Shown piece by piece: positions 16,371 through 28,429 of a stretch of 60,000 nt of DNA (its first letter is position 1; every line of letters begins with the position of its first letter). The position numbers and the translations under genes are program-made. This DNA is from Chrysomallon squamiferum (lineage: Eukaryota; Mollusca; Gastropoda; Neomphalida; Peltospiridae), in NCBI GenBank assembly GCA_012295275.1, contig CM022673.1, forward strand, positions 5,230,153 through 5,290,152, written 5' to 3'. The notes below the pieces were generated by a model that worked only from the letters and a program-made list of their open reading frames with translations, was not told the origin of the DNA and did no database searches.

Positions 16371-16940
16371 GTTTCATTGGAAGAAAATGAAACTATTAGA
16401 TTATGATAGACAGCAACATTTAGTTTCAAATCTACACGTTTCACTGGAAGAGTATGAAACTACTAGGTTATGACTGAATAAAATTTAGTTTTGAATATAT
16501 ATAGGTTTCATTAAAATAAAGTGAAACTATTAGGTTAAGATAGTTGAGTAAGATTTAATTTCAAATTTATATGTTTCACTGAAATAAAATCGAACTATTA
16601 GGTTATGATCATGAGTAACTTTTAGAGTTTCAAATTTATATGTTTCACTGGAACAAAATGACACTATTAAGTTGTGTAAACAGGTATCATTTAGTTTCAA
16701 AATTATGTTCCATTTCTTAGGAAAAAGGAAAAATGATGAACCTATTACTATTAGTTTATGTGAGTAGGTAACAAAGAGTAATTCAAATCTCAGTTTTGAT
16801 CTGTTGGAAGAAAACACAAATATTAGGTTGTATGAGTGAGTTACATTTAGATTCAAATCTTGAGTTGTGTTTCATTGGAAATAAATAAAACTATTAGACT
16901 AAGTAAATAAGGTAAAGTTTAATTTTTATAAATTGTTTCA
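16371..16940. repeat. tandem array of about eight 67-bp units
   Basis: Units start with GTTTCAYTGGAA at 16371, 16438, 16505, 16573, 16642, 16706, about 16793 and 16869, with a partial start at 16934. Spacings are 67, 67, 68, 69, 64, about 87, about 76 and 65. Each unit contains GAAACTATTAGGTTATG about 17 bases in, then a TTTAGTTTCAAATYT block at its end. Similarity is highest among the central units. The array is not a CRISPR: whole units repeat and there are no unique spacers. Confidence 0.9.
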
Positions 16941-18492
16941 CAAAAAAACCCCAAAAACAAAGAATTTGTTAAAAAAAACATGAAGTCTCTGCCAGAAAAC
17001 AAACAAACAAACAAACAAACACACACATAAATAAATAATTTTAAAAATCTTGTGCATAAATATACAGTCCTTTTCCCCAAACTGTAATGGATTCTGTTAC
17101 TGGCAATGTTTTCTGCTGGTGGTTTTGAAGACATGACTCACTATTAACAAGTTTAATATAAGAGCTTTCTGTTACATTTTTTTTTTTTTTCTTTCTTGAT
17201 AAGCTGCAGATTACTTATTAACCAGGAGGTCAGGTTAATTTCATACTGTTAGATAAACAGTTAATTCTAAAGCCTCTGAACTGCTAGAAGTAGCAGCTCT
17301 CTCTGATAAATAACTCAGTTAATCAACAGATAGATAATCCAGGATCAGTCTCCACTGGTAATCCATTTGGCCCATGATTTATGACCTGACTCTTATGGAG
17401 CAATGGCTGGAACTGGAAATAATTCAGTGATGTTAAATCTGTTTAGCCAGGTTTATTGTTAATTAGCAGTTTCAGTCTGAAGAAGACATCTATTGCCATT
17501 TTTATCTGACATTCATGGTAAATTTTCTTCCAATGAATTCAATTAATGACAGCCCATGTTCTCAAGACATGCCGCAAGATTGGAAAATCTGAATTCTCTG
17601 TATGCGGTGGCTGTGAATTAATCTAAATGTATACTTAACATAACACACAGTGACCACTCAGAGCAAAAAAAAAAAAAATCCATTACATCTCTTGATGAGC
17701 TGAAAGTAAATTTGCTTTGAGTGATAGTACTAGCCAACAATTAAAAATTCAGCACTGCTAAAACCAAAATCAATGCAATCCAGAATAGGATTCCTTGGTT
17801 TTTTCTCCAATGAATCTCCACTCAGTAATGATGTACGAGAATAGAGATTAACAGTAAACAATAAAGGTACATAATGAAATAATATATCGGCATTTCTTAA
17901 GTGCATCCAGATATAAAAGAGATGGACATTTTCTCATTTATACTTTTGATGAGGAATGCTTTTATAACATTGGTTTCAGGAATGTTAGGGTTAATGTACA
18001 GAAGAGCAGGATGTGTGTTATTTTATGAAACTTTCTACGGTTCACGCTATTAATTGTCTCTGAAATATTTATAAATTTGCCATGAAAATTTTATATATCT
18101 AATTAGTCTTCTTTATAGTAAAAAAAAAAATACTTAAAAAAAAATAAAAGTTGTTTATGTTGTGCAGATAATTACTATTATTTAAGTGAATATTTAAAAT
18201 AATGAATACTGTTATTGGTAGTTTTTTCTTTTTTTTTTTTTTGTGTTGTTAACTTCATTTTAATAAATATTTGGAAAGACGTGTTAATTAAAATGACATA
18301 AACCCGTCACAGCAACACACACACATAAAAAAAAAAAAAAAAAAGTAAAAGACTAGTATTTGTATTATTATATTGGTCATTGTCAGTTATTACATTTTAT
18401 AACTCAGATATATCATCTGCTACCTTTTCCATTACCAAAATTTTCTTTTCTGTTTATTTTCCACTTGGTCAGTAAGCATTTCAATCATTTGA

Positions 18493-18567
18493 ACACACAC
18501 ATATGCACACATGCACACACACACACACATGCATGCTTGCACACACACAGACACACACACACACACA
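18493..18567. repeat. (AC)n-rich microsatellite, interrupted
   Basis: AC runs broken by ATATGC, ATGC and GCATGCTTGC segments. Confidence 0.95.
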
Positions 18568-19001
18568 TAAACAATAAATAAATGATGTAATTCATGGGTT
18601 ACTTCCTACCTCTCCATCAAATCAAATCTGATTCATGAAACATTAATTAGCTATCCGATTTTAACATCCATACTCTGGTTCTAGACAATGTTTTTTGTTT
18701 AGCCTGCCAAAGAATTAATTGTAACCTTGACTGGATTCCTTACAAATTTCCATTCAGGAAGGATATAATTTGTTTCCTATTTGCTTATGCAATGATACTG
18801 TTAATTCTTTCATAGAAACAACAATGTCAGACTGCTGAAATAAAGTATAAATAAATAAATCTAATTCAGAGAAAAAACACAGTGGCTCTGAATTAATCTA
18901 AATGAATACTTTTATATTTGACCTTAATGAAAATTAAATGGTCTTGAGCAAATATAGAAGTAACTATATTCTTGGAATATGTTTTATTCAGGAGCATTAC
19001 A

Positions 19002-19029
<28 letters not shown>
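19002..19029. repeat. (AC)n microsatellite
   Basis: Perfect AC run of 28 bases. Confidence 0.97.
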
Positions 19030-19032
<3 letters not shown>

Positions 19033-21342
19033 TCTATTTCAGAACTTTTTCAAACTGATCTAATTATAACATTTACCAAAATGTTACTGTAAGTTGTCAA
19101 CACCATCAAAGGAGCCTGGGATGATAGATTAGTAAGCTAATGGAGTAGTGAGAAAAATAATTATGTTACAAAAGCAGGTGTCTGACATGTTGGATTTGAG
19201 CCAGAATTTGATTACTGATTTGAGAATTTATATTTCTCAAAATGTATCCTTCCTTTTGCTTTAATTCTTTTCTTTCTTTTTTTTAATATTATTATTATTA
19301 TTATTTATCCTTCTTTTCTTTTAATTATTATTATTTATTAAACTGTTTTATTTAAAAAAGATTTTCATGTTCCATATTTATCAAAGGGTATAGTCAATTT
19401 TGGTTTTAATTTATTAAATAATAATAATAATAATAATAATAATTAAATTATTTATTAAACTGAAAATTTAAAAAATAATTTAATTAAATAAATTTAAATA
19501 ATGAATTACAATTTATATTTCTCAAATGACAAGCCAGAAGATTTTTAAAAAAGATTTATTTTTCTGAAAATATTTTATTTTAATAAATATTCAAATACAA
19601 TTTGAAAATAACTGAAAACCAAAAATAAAGCTGCAGTATTAATTCTAAACTCATGTTTTGAAAAAAAAAAAATAAAAATGAATTAATATTACTTCAAAAT
19701 AAATACTTAACTCTAGATGTAAAATATTTCTCTATCTATTTCTAATATTATTATTATTTTTTTTAAATAATAAAAAATAATAATAAATAATATATTATTA
19801 TTAATAATAATAAAAAATTTGATTTGGAAGTAATTCTGAATGAATGTTTGTCAACCCCTCAAAAATAATAAAGAAATAAAAAACTAAAATCATCAAATCA
19901 AATCCAAAATCAAAATCAAAATGAAATAAAACAAAAATACTACTGCTTCTACAACTAGTACTGCTGTTGTTATTATTATTATTTAATGAAATCAATACTA
20001 TTACAGGATTTAAAGGTTATGGTATGAATAAAATATTAGTAAATTCTAAAGTAAACTGCAAAGATGCAATAAAACACAGCCAAAATTTCAAAAGAGCTAA
20101 TTTTATATTTAAAAAATGTATTAACTTATTTCTAATTATATGTGAATATAATTAAACAGGTTCACAGTGAAACTAGTTTTACAATATTTAAGGTGTAACA
20201 ATAAATAGAAGGTATAAATATTCAAGAAAATACTTTAAAATTGTATCACAGAAAAAAGTTGTACATATTGCTGGTAATTAATTTTTGTTTGTGAATTGGG
20301 GATCAAAGTCATAAAAATATTTGCAAAGATATCAAATTATTTCATCCATGAAAATATCAGTATTCATGACAATTTTTATAATGAAGTAAAATTTTGGCAA
20401 ACAGGAAAAAAACAATAAGAAAGAAAAACAGAAAGAAGAAAAACATATTCATAAAAATAAAGGTTTACGTATTCTACCAAAATACCCAAAAATATATTTC
20501 TATTGTTTATTAATACTACATTTATAATTAAACAGAAATTGCTCTATTTTAGTATTCCAGTTTTAACATAGAATGACCACAAACAGTAGTTTTAATTTAT
20601 GATCCACTATAAAGCCAGAAAACAGAATAACAGTATCTTATCATTGAAACTAAAACTATTATTGGTATGAGGGAAAAAAAATGGCTGCAAAGCTATTAAA
20701 CTGACTCCATGAAATCTAATTGTCCTTTAACAAATCAATAACAAACAAATAAAAAAGGAAAAAAAAGAAAAGAAAAAAAAAAATAAGTAGATAAACAATT
20801 ATGTTATTTAGAAGTTGGTGCTAATGCACTCTTGACTTCATAAACCCCTTGCTTTGTCATAAAATAAAATAATAATAATAATAATAAATAAATAATAATA
20901 ATAATAATAAATAGAAAACTAAAAAAAATGTTTATGTTGTTGTTTTGTTTTCATATTATTTTTAAAATAATTTTTTCTTCTATATAATAGAAATTTATGT
21001 TAGAGCCATAAAAGTGATTTTATGAAGTGTTTATTAACTTTTAAAAAACCCTCAACTTAATATGAAAATATGATTGATAAATTACCTGTTTACTGAAAAT
21101 AGGTAGTGCATTTGTGATCATTAACTGATTAATAATCCATAAAAGAAATGTTTTAATACTAAATAATTATTAGTATTTGTGTAATATTTAAGAGGTTTTA
21201 TTTATTATTATTATTTTACATAAGGAAAAAACAAAGTAGTGTTTTATTATTGTTATTCATTAATAATAAATCAATCCGGCCAATAGTAAAACTGTATTTA
21301 AGGAGATAATCTGTAAAGTATGGATGCCTAGATGGGTTGAAT

Positions 21343-21505
21343 TTGTTATTTAGACATATCTAACACAGTATCATACAGCTTATGTATCTTGATTTATCAT
21401 TTAGACATATGTAACACAGTATCAAACTGCTTATGTATCTTGATTTATCATTTAGATATATGTAACACAGTATCAAACTGCTTATGTATCTTGATTTATA
21501 TCTAA
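21343..21505. repeat. three tandem 51-bp units
   Basis: TAGACATAT-type starts lie at 21351, 21402 and 21453, exactly 51 bp apart. Each unit contains GTAACACAGTATCAAACTGC and CTTATGTATCTTGATTTAT. The last two units differ by very few bases, so this array is younger than the others in the first 27 kb. Confidence 0.95.
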
Positions 21506-23265
21506 TACAAGCATAAAAATAAATTTATTTTCAGTCATTTGCATAAACAATTTCACAGTTTGTGGAAATGGAATAAAATATATAAAATCCATGTCTTACT
21601 ACATTCAGTATCTGAGGAGAAAATAACACCAAACTTTGATGCATACATTCCAAAACACCACAGGATAAACACTTTGAACTATTCTGAACTAGTGATGACA
21701 TCTCACCATGTGACCAATGATTGTAGAAAAACCAATAACAAAGATGCATTAAACGTTAAAGTATTGCAGCAATGACATTATTGGTCTCAATCATCGTTTA
21801 TCGAGGGGCTCTTTGACTGGTTCCAACAACTATATTAGTCGTGTTCATCATCTGTATTGCAATTTATAAATGCATTAAGGCTTGATTATAGTTTACGGTA
21901 CGGTACAGGCCTTTTGCAGGTCATGCAGTGAGCTTTGTCTAAACCATAGATCTCGCAGACTAATTTAAAAAAGATGGATTTATTTCTTTTGTTGCTGTTT
22001 TGTTATTGTTCTGTTTCCTCAGAAATTTTCTGTCAAAGACTGTACAGTTGTTTTCTGAATGTTAGGAATGAATACTAACAATGTAGTTAAGAATCCAAAA
22101 ACAATGTATTGATGTTGTTTTCAGTTTGGTTCATGATTAAATAAAAACTTATTAAAAAAAGAGAAAAATGTGAAGATTCTTTGTGTGTGAGCATATTAGT
22201 TAAAATAATAACAACAAACAAAAATAACAATAATAATAAAAATGATATGTGCAATAACATTAATAATAACAATAATAATTATGTCTACTTAGGTATTACT
22301 TCATGTAACTCTTATCAGCAACTTATAACTGAGACAAAATTAATGAAAATTGAAAAGCAAATCAGTTGTAAATCTCACAGAATTTTCATGAAATATCACT
22401 TTGACTCTTAACTCTCCTCCTTATCCATTTATCTTGTGTTTTAGGCATCTCTTATAGAATAAATACCATGGTGGCATTGTTTATATCACAAAATGTTCTC
22501 CAAATAGACACCTACAGAATGACAATGTGAAAATAACTATTAAGGCAGCCAATTATTTATACCTATAGACATAAAAAAGAAGGAAAAAATAAATAGAAAA
22601 TTACTATTTAAATAAAAAAGCAAAGAACAAAAACCTGACTCTATTAACACTTTTTTTTTCCATTCAAGTCCCACAACATTAACAACAGCATTAAACTGGG
22701 AAAGTCGTGCTAAATACACAGTTAAACTCGCAGTAACCTTTCGTCCACACAATGCTCCACTGCAAGGATGAAATTACTCTGCAGAACTCATTCAATAAAA
22801 ATGAATGCATAATTCACGGTGCTCAAGCCTTCTTTGAACCGGTTATTACCGTGGTTAATGTCATTTAAACTTGGTTTATCAGTTGTTCCAGGACTAATTG
22901 AAACTCTCGTGTACCTGGAGAAGTGCGAGCGACTTTCCTCTGTGTGGCCAATAATACACACAGAAATCCTCCCCCCCTCCCCAAAATAGCTCACTGCTGA
23001 AAATGAATTTCACAGTTGTTGCCTGACTGATGAGCTGTAGCACATGATTAATTCACAGAACAAAGAGATCCAGGACAAGATAGGAGCTAATTTTAGCTGG
23101 TCATCAAAAACCAACATTCCACTGAAGAAAATACTAATTTCTAAAAAAAAAAAAAAAAAAAAAAAAATGTTTCCTTCTTTAGAATGCTTTATGGTTATGA
23201 CAGAAAATAAGCTGGGATAATATAAATGTGTAAATTTGATGGTTGTTTCAGTTACATCATTTAAA

Positions 23266-23288
23266 TATATATATATATATATATATAT
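23266..23288. repeat. (TA)n microsatellite
   Basis: Short perfect TA run. Confidence 0.9.
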
Positions 23289-23774
23289 TATCTCCCATAA
23301 TTTATAAATTTTATGGCAGTTTCAATTTTGTGGTTTCATTTTGTAAAACATTTTTTATAAGATAAATTCTCAAAATGGTATTGTTCATCTGAATGAATAC
23401 ATGTAATCAAAAACACAACATAATATTATTTACCCATTGCAAATCTTTTTGTTATCCTCTTCATTATTATTATCATCAATATTATCACCATCCTCTTTAT
23501 TATCATCTCATTATCATCATCTTCATCTGTATTATTATTATTATTATTATAAATTACAATGAAATCCTGTGATCCTGGATGGGTATGACTCAGATAAAGA
23601 GTGCATTAACGAATGTCCAAGTTGATTAGTGACATAGCCTGAAACGAGAGACTCTGTAATTGGTGATCTGAATGCAATCACGATTCTGAGGACCTGTCAC
23701 AGAAAATGCTTTCCATGTCACATTTATTACAATTGTCAAAACCTCAACCGTACTGTTAAATGAACTCTTTATAA

Positions 23775-23782
23775 ATAAAATA

Positions 23783-23814
<32 letters not shown>

Positions 23815-23990
23815 TTTATAAAAATAAATAAAATAAATAAAATAAAATAAAATAAAATAAAATAAAATAAATATAATTTAAAAAAAATATAATAATAATA
23901 AAATAAAATAAAATAAGCAAATAAACAAATAAATAAAATTTAAAAATAAAATAAAATAATATTAAAATAAGTAAATAAAGAAAAAAAGAA
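23775..23990. repeat. AAAT/AAAAT array
   Basis: Irregular alternation of AAAT and AAAAT units over about 215 bp. Confidence 0.9.
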
Positions 23991-26399
23991 GTATATTTAT
24001 TACTGACATTTTTTAAAAACTATATGTGATACTTTTTTGAGGAAGATAATTGGAAGTGATGGTAATAGCTTTATAGACAGAGCAGCTTTATGTAAATTTA
24101 GTTTTGTTGTTATTATTGTCATATTTTAAATATAATGATCAATTTCACTGGGGATAATATAACACAATTCTCAATATACACTTATTTTTTTTCCCCTTTT
24201 TTTTTATTTTTCTATATTTTCTTTTTTATCTGGGGATATTTTTTTTTTCTTTTTTCTTTTTTTTTTTTTACAAGGGAATTAAAAAATCAAATGAAAAATT
24301 ATACACTCAATATTTGATTAATTTGTTATATAATGCAGCATTAATATAATCGTCTTCATTATCGTCATTATCTATCATCTTCATAATAATCATGGAAATG
24401 TTGGTACGACAAGCAAAAATAACAGATATGATTAATCAAATTTATTAACTTAAAAAAAAAAAATAGAAAAAATAATTTTGATTAACAACATTCATCAGCC
24501 AATATTTATTAGCTGCATTTACAGAGTCTGCTCCAAACAACTAAGATACAAATGAGATGCAGAGACAAACAGAATGAACAGTTACACTAACGAAATTAAA
24601 AAAAAATAAAAGAGCAAAAAAGGGGATAAACTGTTTAACAACATTTCATTCAGATACACAATCTTATCAGCTGCAGTTAGCTGGTGTCAAAATTACAGTA
24701 GAAGCATTCACAGTGGTAAGCAGTGATGTTTTACATACTTGGTCAGGAAATCACGTTGACTTGTAGGCGAGTAATGCAGCACTGGCTGAATGCAGAAATA
24801 CAAGAAAGTCAATTGTAAAAGAGAGATGGTGGGGAATGGCTAGAACACATCGCTAGAATACACTGGGATTGTTGAGTTGTAATAAGCAGCATGTTTATTG
24901 AGTACACTGACAAAACAGATTGGCTTTCGGTTCAAGCTGGTGCACATGTAACAGTGAAAATTGAATTGATGGATTAAATAATTGAACAAAAACTCAATAA
25001 GAAAGTACAGAATTTGCTTGGATAATGTTAAAAGGTGTTCGGCAGATTGGTTAGAGACAAAGGTTTCACAAAGTGGTAAGAATATTTAGATTTTTAAAAT
25101 TTATTTATTTTTATTTGTTTAGAAATAGAAGAAATGTATTAGAGACCGATATTTTAGGAAAATGATTATTAATTAAATGAATGAAAACTGCTTGAGAAAA
25201 ATATATTTAATAGATTAATTGTGTTGAAAAAAAAAGACATTTTTCAGTGATGATTAATATTTTGTTTTATTTATGTAAAGATCAGTGAGTTCAGCTAGTT
25301 ACTCACACTATCTGATCAGAATAAATCTGGTTACAACACTTTCTTTGACTACGTATGTTTTAGGAATAGAATAAACAGTAAGTTTATCAGTATTTTGATT
25401 TAAATACAACTTTAACTGAAGAAGGTTTTTTTTTTTCATGCAACATTCATTTTACTTTCCTGCTTCGCCTGTCAGGTTTTCCAGTCATACTAAACAATAA
25501 AAAAAAAATATAAATAAAATTAAATTAAAAAGATATTAAAATAAACTTTAAAAAAGAATATCATTAAAAAATGAAATAAGTAAAAAAAAAAAAAAATAAT
25601 AATAATAATAATAATACTAAAAATAAAAAAAAATCATTGAATCAGTTTACTACTACTACTAACTAAAACTATAATTAATATCAATAAAGGAAGGAAAAAA
25701 ATATTTTTATTGTTTTTATCTATGGGTCTTTATTTCTTCCGTACCTAATTAAACTTACTAAAACTTCTCCCTTGTCTGAATAATTATACCAGTATGTATT
25801 TGCAATGGGAGTTAATTCTGTATCTGTGTAGATAATACTCACATTATCAGATAATCACTGGCAATTATAACCTACCATGCTGTGAAATGTCTCACGTGGA
25901 AAGTATTAATGAACACACGGGTTAATTAGCAATATGGCCTGAAACTGCAGACTCCGTAATTGCTCACCTGATCTCACCGACAATCATTACTTTGGTTATT
26001 GCTTTACATTTCACATTTACTAGAGGTGGTAAAATCAATCGGCCACCTTAACTGCACAGTCAGACAATTTAAAACAGGTTAAAGGAACATTCAGGGGATC
26101 AAGAAATGTTTTTGCTACAGGTGATAGATGACCAACCAGATTTTAGAAAAATTAAAGATTATTCGTAGGGGAATGTTCTTATTGTTGGGTTGGTTTTTTT
26201 TAAATATATTTATGACTGTGTATATAAAAAAAATTGATGTCTATAACAAGAATCTTGTCAGTCCAAAGCAGTTAAACTAAATGCCATTGAATTGTCAGCA
26301 AAAGATGGATTTACAGTAACACCACTGAAATATCCAAGAGATTAAAAATGGGATGCAAAGTTCCATAAAAACCATCTGCTGTCAAAGAATTCAGATTTT

Positions 26400-26615
26400 C
26401 AGGACTAATATTTATTATATTTTTATTTCCATTTTGTTAACAGATATTTCTATTCTTGTTACTGATTATTTCCATATTTTCATTATTTTCATTCTGTTAA
26501 GTTATTTCCATTATTGTTAGTAAATGTTACCATTTATTTTCAGTCTGTTAACAGTTATTTCCATTCTGTTGACTGTTATTTCTAAAATCTTAACTGTTAT
26601 TTCCATTTAGCTGAT
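26400..26615. repeat. degenerate short tandem array (CTGTTAAC/TTATTTCCATT)
   Basis: A 20-35-bp module, roughly CTGTTAACWGTTATTTCCATT, recurs at least six times with length drift. Confidence 0.7.
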
Positions 26616-27315
26616 ATAAAATAAAAGTTGGTCTGTTGTTAAGAATATTTTAGATCAGAAATAAGACAGAAATAATAAGCAAACATTCACCAGCTATAAA
26701 AAAAAATATCCATGTCTTGTTAGAGATCAGCTGTTGTAACTGTATGTAGCCTGACATTCAGTGGTTTATGAGCTTTTATCCATTATAATGATTTGCAGAC
26801 TTTTTAAAAAATTCTTTAAACACCCTACAACTAAACTATTTAAAATTTTGATATTTATCAATTACTTAAACAGTTTACATGAAGTAACAGCTGTGAATTC
26901 TATTTTGTTTTTATTTTGTTTTTTTTTTTTTTTTTGTTTTTGTTTATTAGCTATTATTAAATAATATTATAATTACTTTTTGCTAATAGGAAGAACAAAA
27001 AAAAAAAAAATAAACCTCACAAAAAGGATACAATAAAATTTCTTTTTTTTTCTAAATCTTGAAAGAAAGTTACATCTTAAGTATTTTATTAAGAAAATTT
27101 ATTTTTTCACTATATTAACCAAAAAGGAATTATGAAAAAACACATGTTGATTGATTTGAATAAACAGTAACACAGAAACAATTTGCTCAGATTTTTTTTT
27201 GCTATACTACCATTTTAAAACATTTCAACAGCATTTTTTGAAAGTGCTAGTAGAGAAAAGATTAATGACAAAAGTTACTGTGCTATTAATTAAGATAGTT
27301 CTGTTTTATTTTCAG

Positions 27316-28248
27316 ATATTGATGAGTCCAATGAGAAAACAGTGAACAGGATCTCACATGTATGTTCCAGGTTATCTGCCAAGTACAATGGCAACTGAGA
27401 GCTCAAAGAACTTTATTGGTGGCTTCAAACCAGAAGTTGACTCCACGACATCAACATCCATCTATGTGACTTGGCAAGTAGAGGACTTTGTGGGTCCTTT
27501 CATTAATGCATTTCAAGTCCACTACCAGAAAGTGGCAAGCAGTTATGTTCAGTACAGCAATCTCCTTGAAGCCACAGACAACAGTTACAATATTCAGAAT
27601 CTGGTTGCGGACACTTACTACAAAGTGTGTGTTGTTATGTATCGTAACGATACCAGCAATGTGATCCGCCAGTGTATTGATGCCAACACTAACAGTTGGC
27701 ACATTCCTGTGTCTATCGGAAGCAGCATTGGTGCAGTTTTGGCCCTGTCTATCATCGTGTTCATAGTGCTGTTGTCACGATGCCCATCACTCATTCATTC
27801 CCAGCGTCAAGTGACGTCAGAATCGAGCAAGTACGACAGCATGTCTTCACACTATCCCGAAGACCACCACGAATTCAGCGATGCAGTGCAGTGTCAGGCC
27901 ATGGATCAAACCAGTGACTCTTTTTCTGAACACCACACGCAGAGAGACGATGGACTGACATCGGGTTCGATGTCCCCGCTGACAGAGCATGTCAAGCAGG
28001 GTCCAGGAAGGATGTGCAATGGGAACAGGAATGTTGTCTTGCAGGCTGGGCATCGGACTCGTTTGCACAATGAACGTATGGCTGCTTATGCTCACCGGTC
28101 TCGCCCGTACCACCAGTCGTTAATACTGGAGCGATCTCGGCCTGCAATGCTTTTGCATACAAGTTCCTTGGATGAGCGTCAGCCTCCTGTTTTGTTTCAT
28201 ACCACTTCAATGGATGAGCCAACAAGGCTGAAGGATTACCCTGTATGA
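27316..28248 (+). CDS. 3'-terminal exon of a fibronectin III / single-pass membrane protein
   Basis: The open frame from the ATG at 27358 to the stop at 28246-28248 gives 296 residues. Residues about 22-112 form one fibronectin III domain (ISVTW-type W39, a TYYKVCVV strand at 86-93, and the C91/C106 pair typical of FN3 domains in LRR-FN3 receptors). Residues 115-140 are a transmembrane helix, followed by a roughly 155-residue hydrophilic tail. There is a glycosylation sequon at N97. No signal peptide is present, so this is the C-terminal part of a larger receptor, probably a leucine-rich-repeat/FN3 adhesion protein. No LRR-coding exon is in the window. The best acceptor (polypyrimidine then CAG ending at 27315) puts TGA 27343-27345 in frame, so the true exon may start after the AG at 27349 or 27370. 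The tail carries two copies of a LLHTSSLDE-like motif (265-273, 279-287) and ends YPV, compatible with a class II PDZ ligand. Confidence 0.8.
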
Positions 28249-28423
28249 ACACTGGTTTCTTGTCTTTGCGGAGATGAACATAAAAGGATACAATTAGCAG
28301 GATCTGGTTGGCAGCTGATGTTTAGAAATATGGTTGTAGAATGTGAATGTTGTTCTAACTGGATATTTACTGTGGATTTTGACAGTTGTTGAAAAAAAAG
28401 GTGTGTTAAAAGAAAATGGAAAA

Positions 28424-28429
28424 AATAAA
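28424..28429 (+). terminator. candidate polyadenylation signal of the FN3 gene
   Basis: AATAAA lies 176 bases after the stop codon at 28248. Several further A+T-rich alternatives exist downstream, so the true 3' end is not decided. Confidence 0.35.

Larger units (their letters stand above)
16941..21300. other. gene-free region with dispersed repeat fragments
   Basis: The less A+T-rich part at 17200-17840 has many short repeats (TTAATTAGCAGTTTCAG-like blocks, CCAATGAATYYMA blocks) but no open frame with splice borders. A block around 17607-17636 recurs at 18882-18910. Microsatellites include (AC)n at 18493-18567 and 19002-19029, (TAA)n at 19421-19442 and 20870-20912, and mixed TTA/TAA sequence at 19285-19440 and 19745-19815. 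Confidence 0.55.
21780..27315. other. gene-free region upstream of the FN3 exon
   Basis: No exon with coding character. Less A+T-rich islands at 22790-23060, 23590-23760 and 25870-26070 look repeat-related or possibly conserved. The last two align to each other in part. A+T arrays lie at 23775-23990, (TA)n at 23266-23288 and (TTA)n at 23530-23552. If the FN3 gene extends upstream, this is its last intron. Confidence 0.5.

Noticed and set aside
16371-16940. CRISPR-like direct repeats
   Set aside because: Whole 67-bp units repeat with drift. There are no fixed short repeats with unique spacers, and the DNA is eukaryotic.
21531-21775. Frames on both strands of 72-78 codons
   Set aside because: Both strands open over the same A+T-rich stretch without splice borders or recognisable protein content.
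27451-28252. Antisense and shifted frames of 73-88 codons over the FN3 exon
   Set aside because: They are shadows of the real plus-strand frame, with no domain content of their own.
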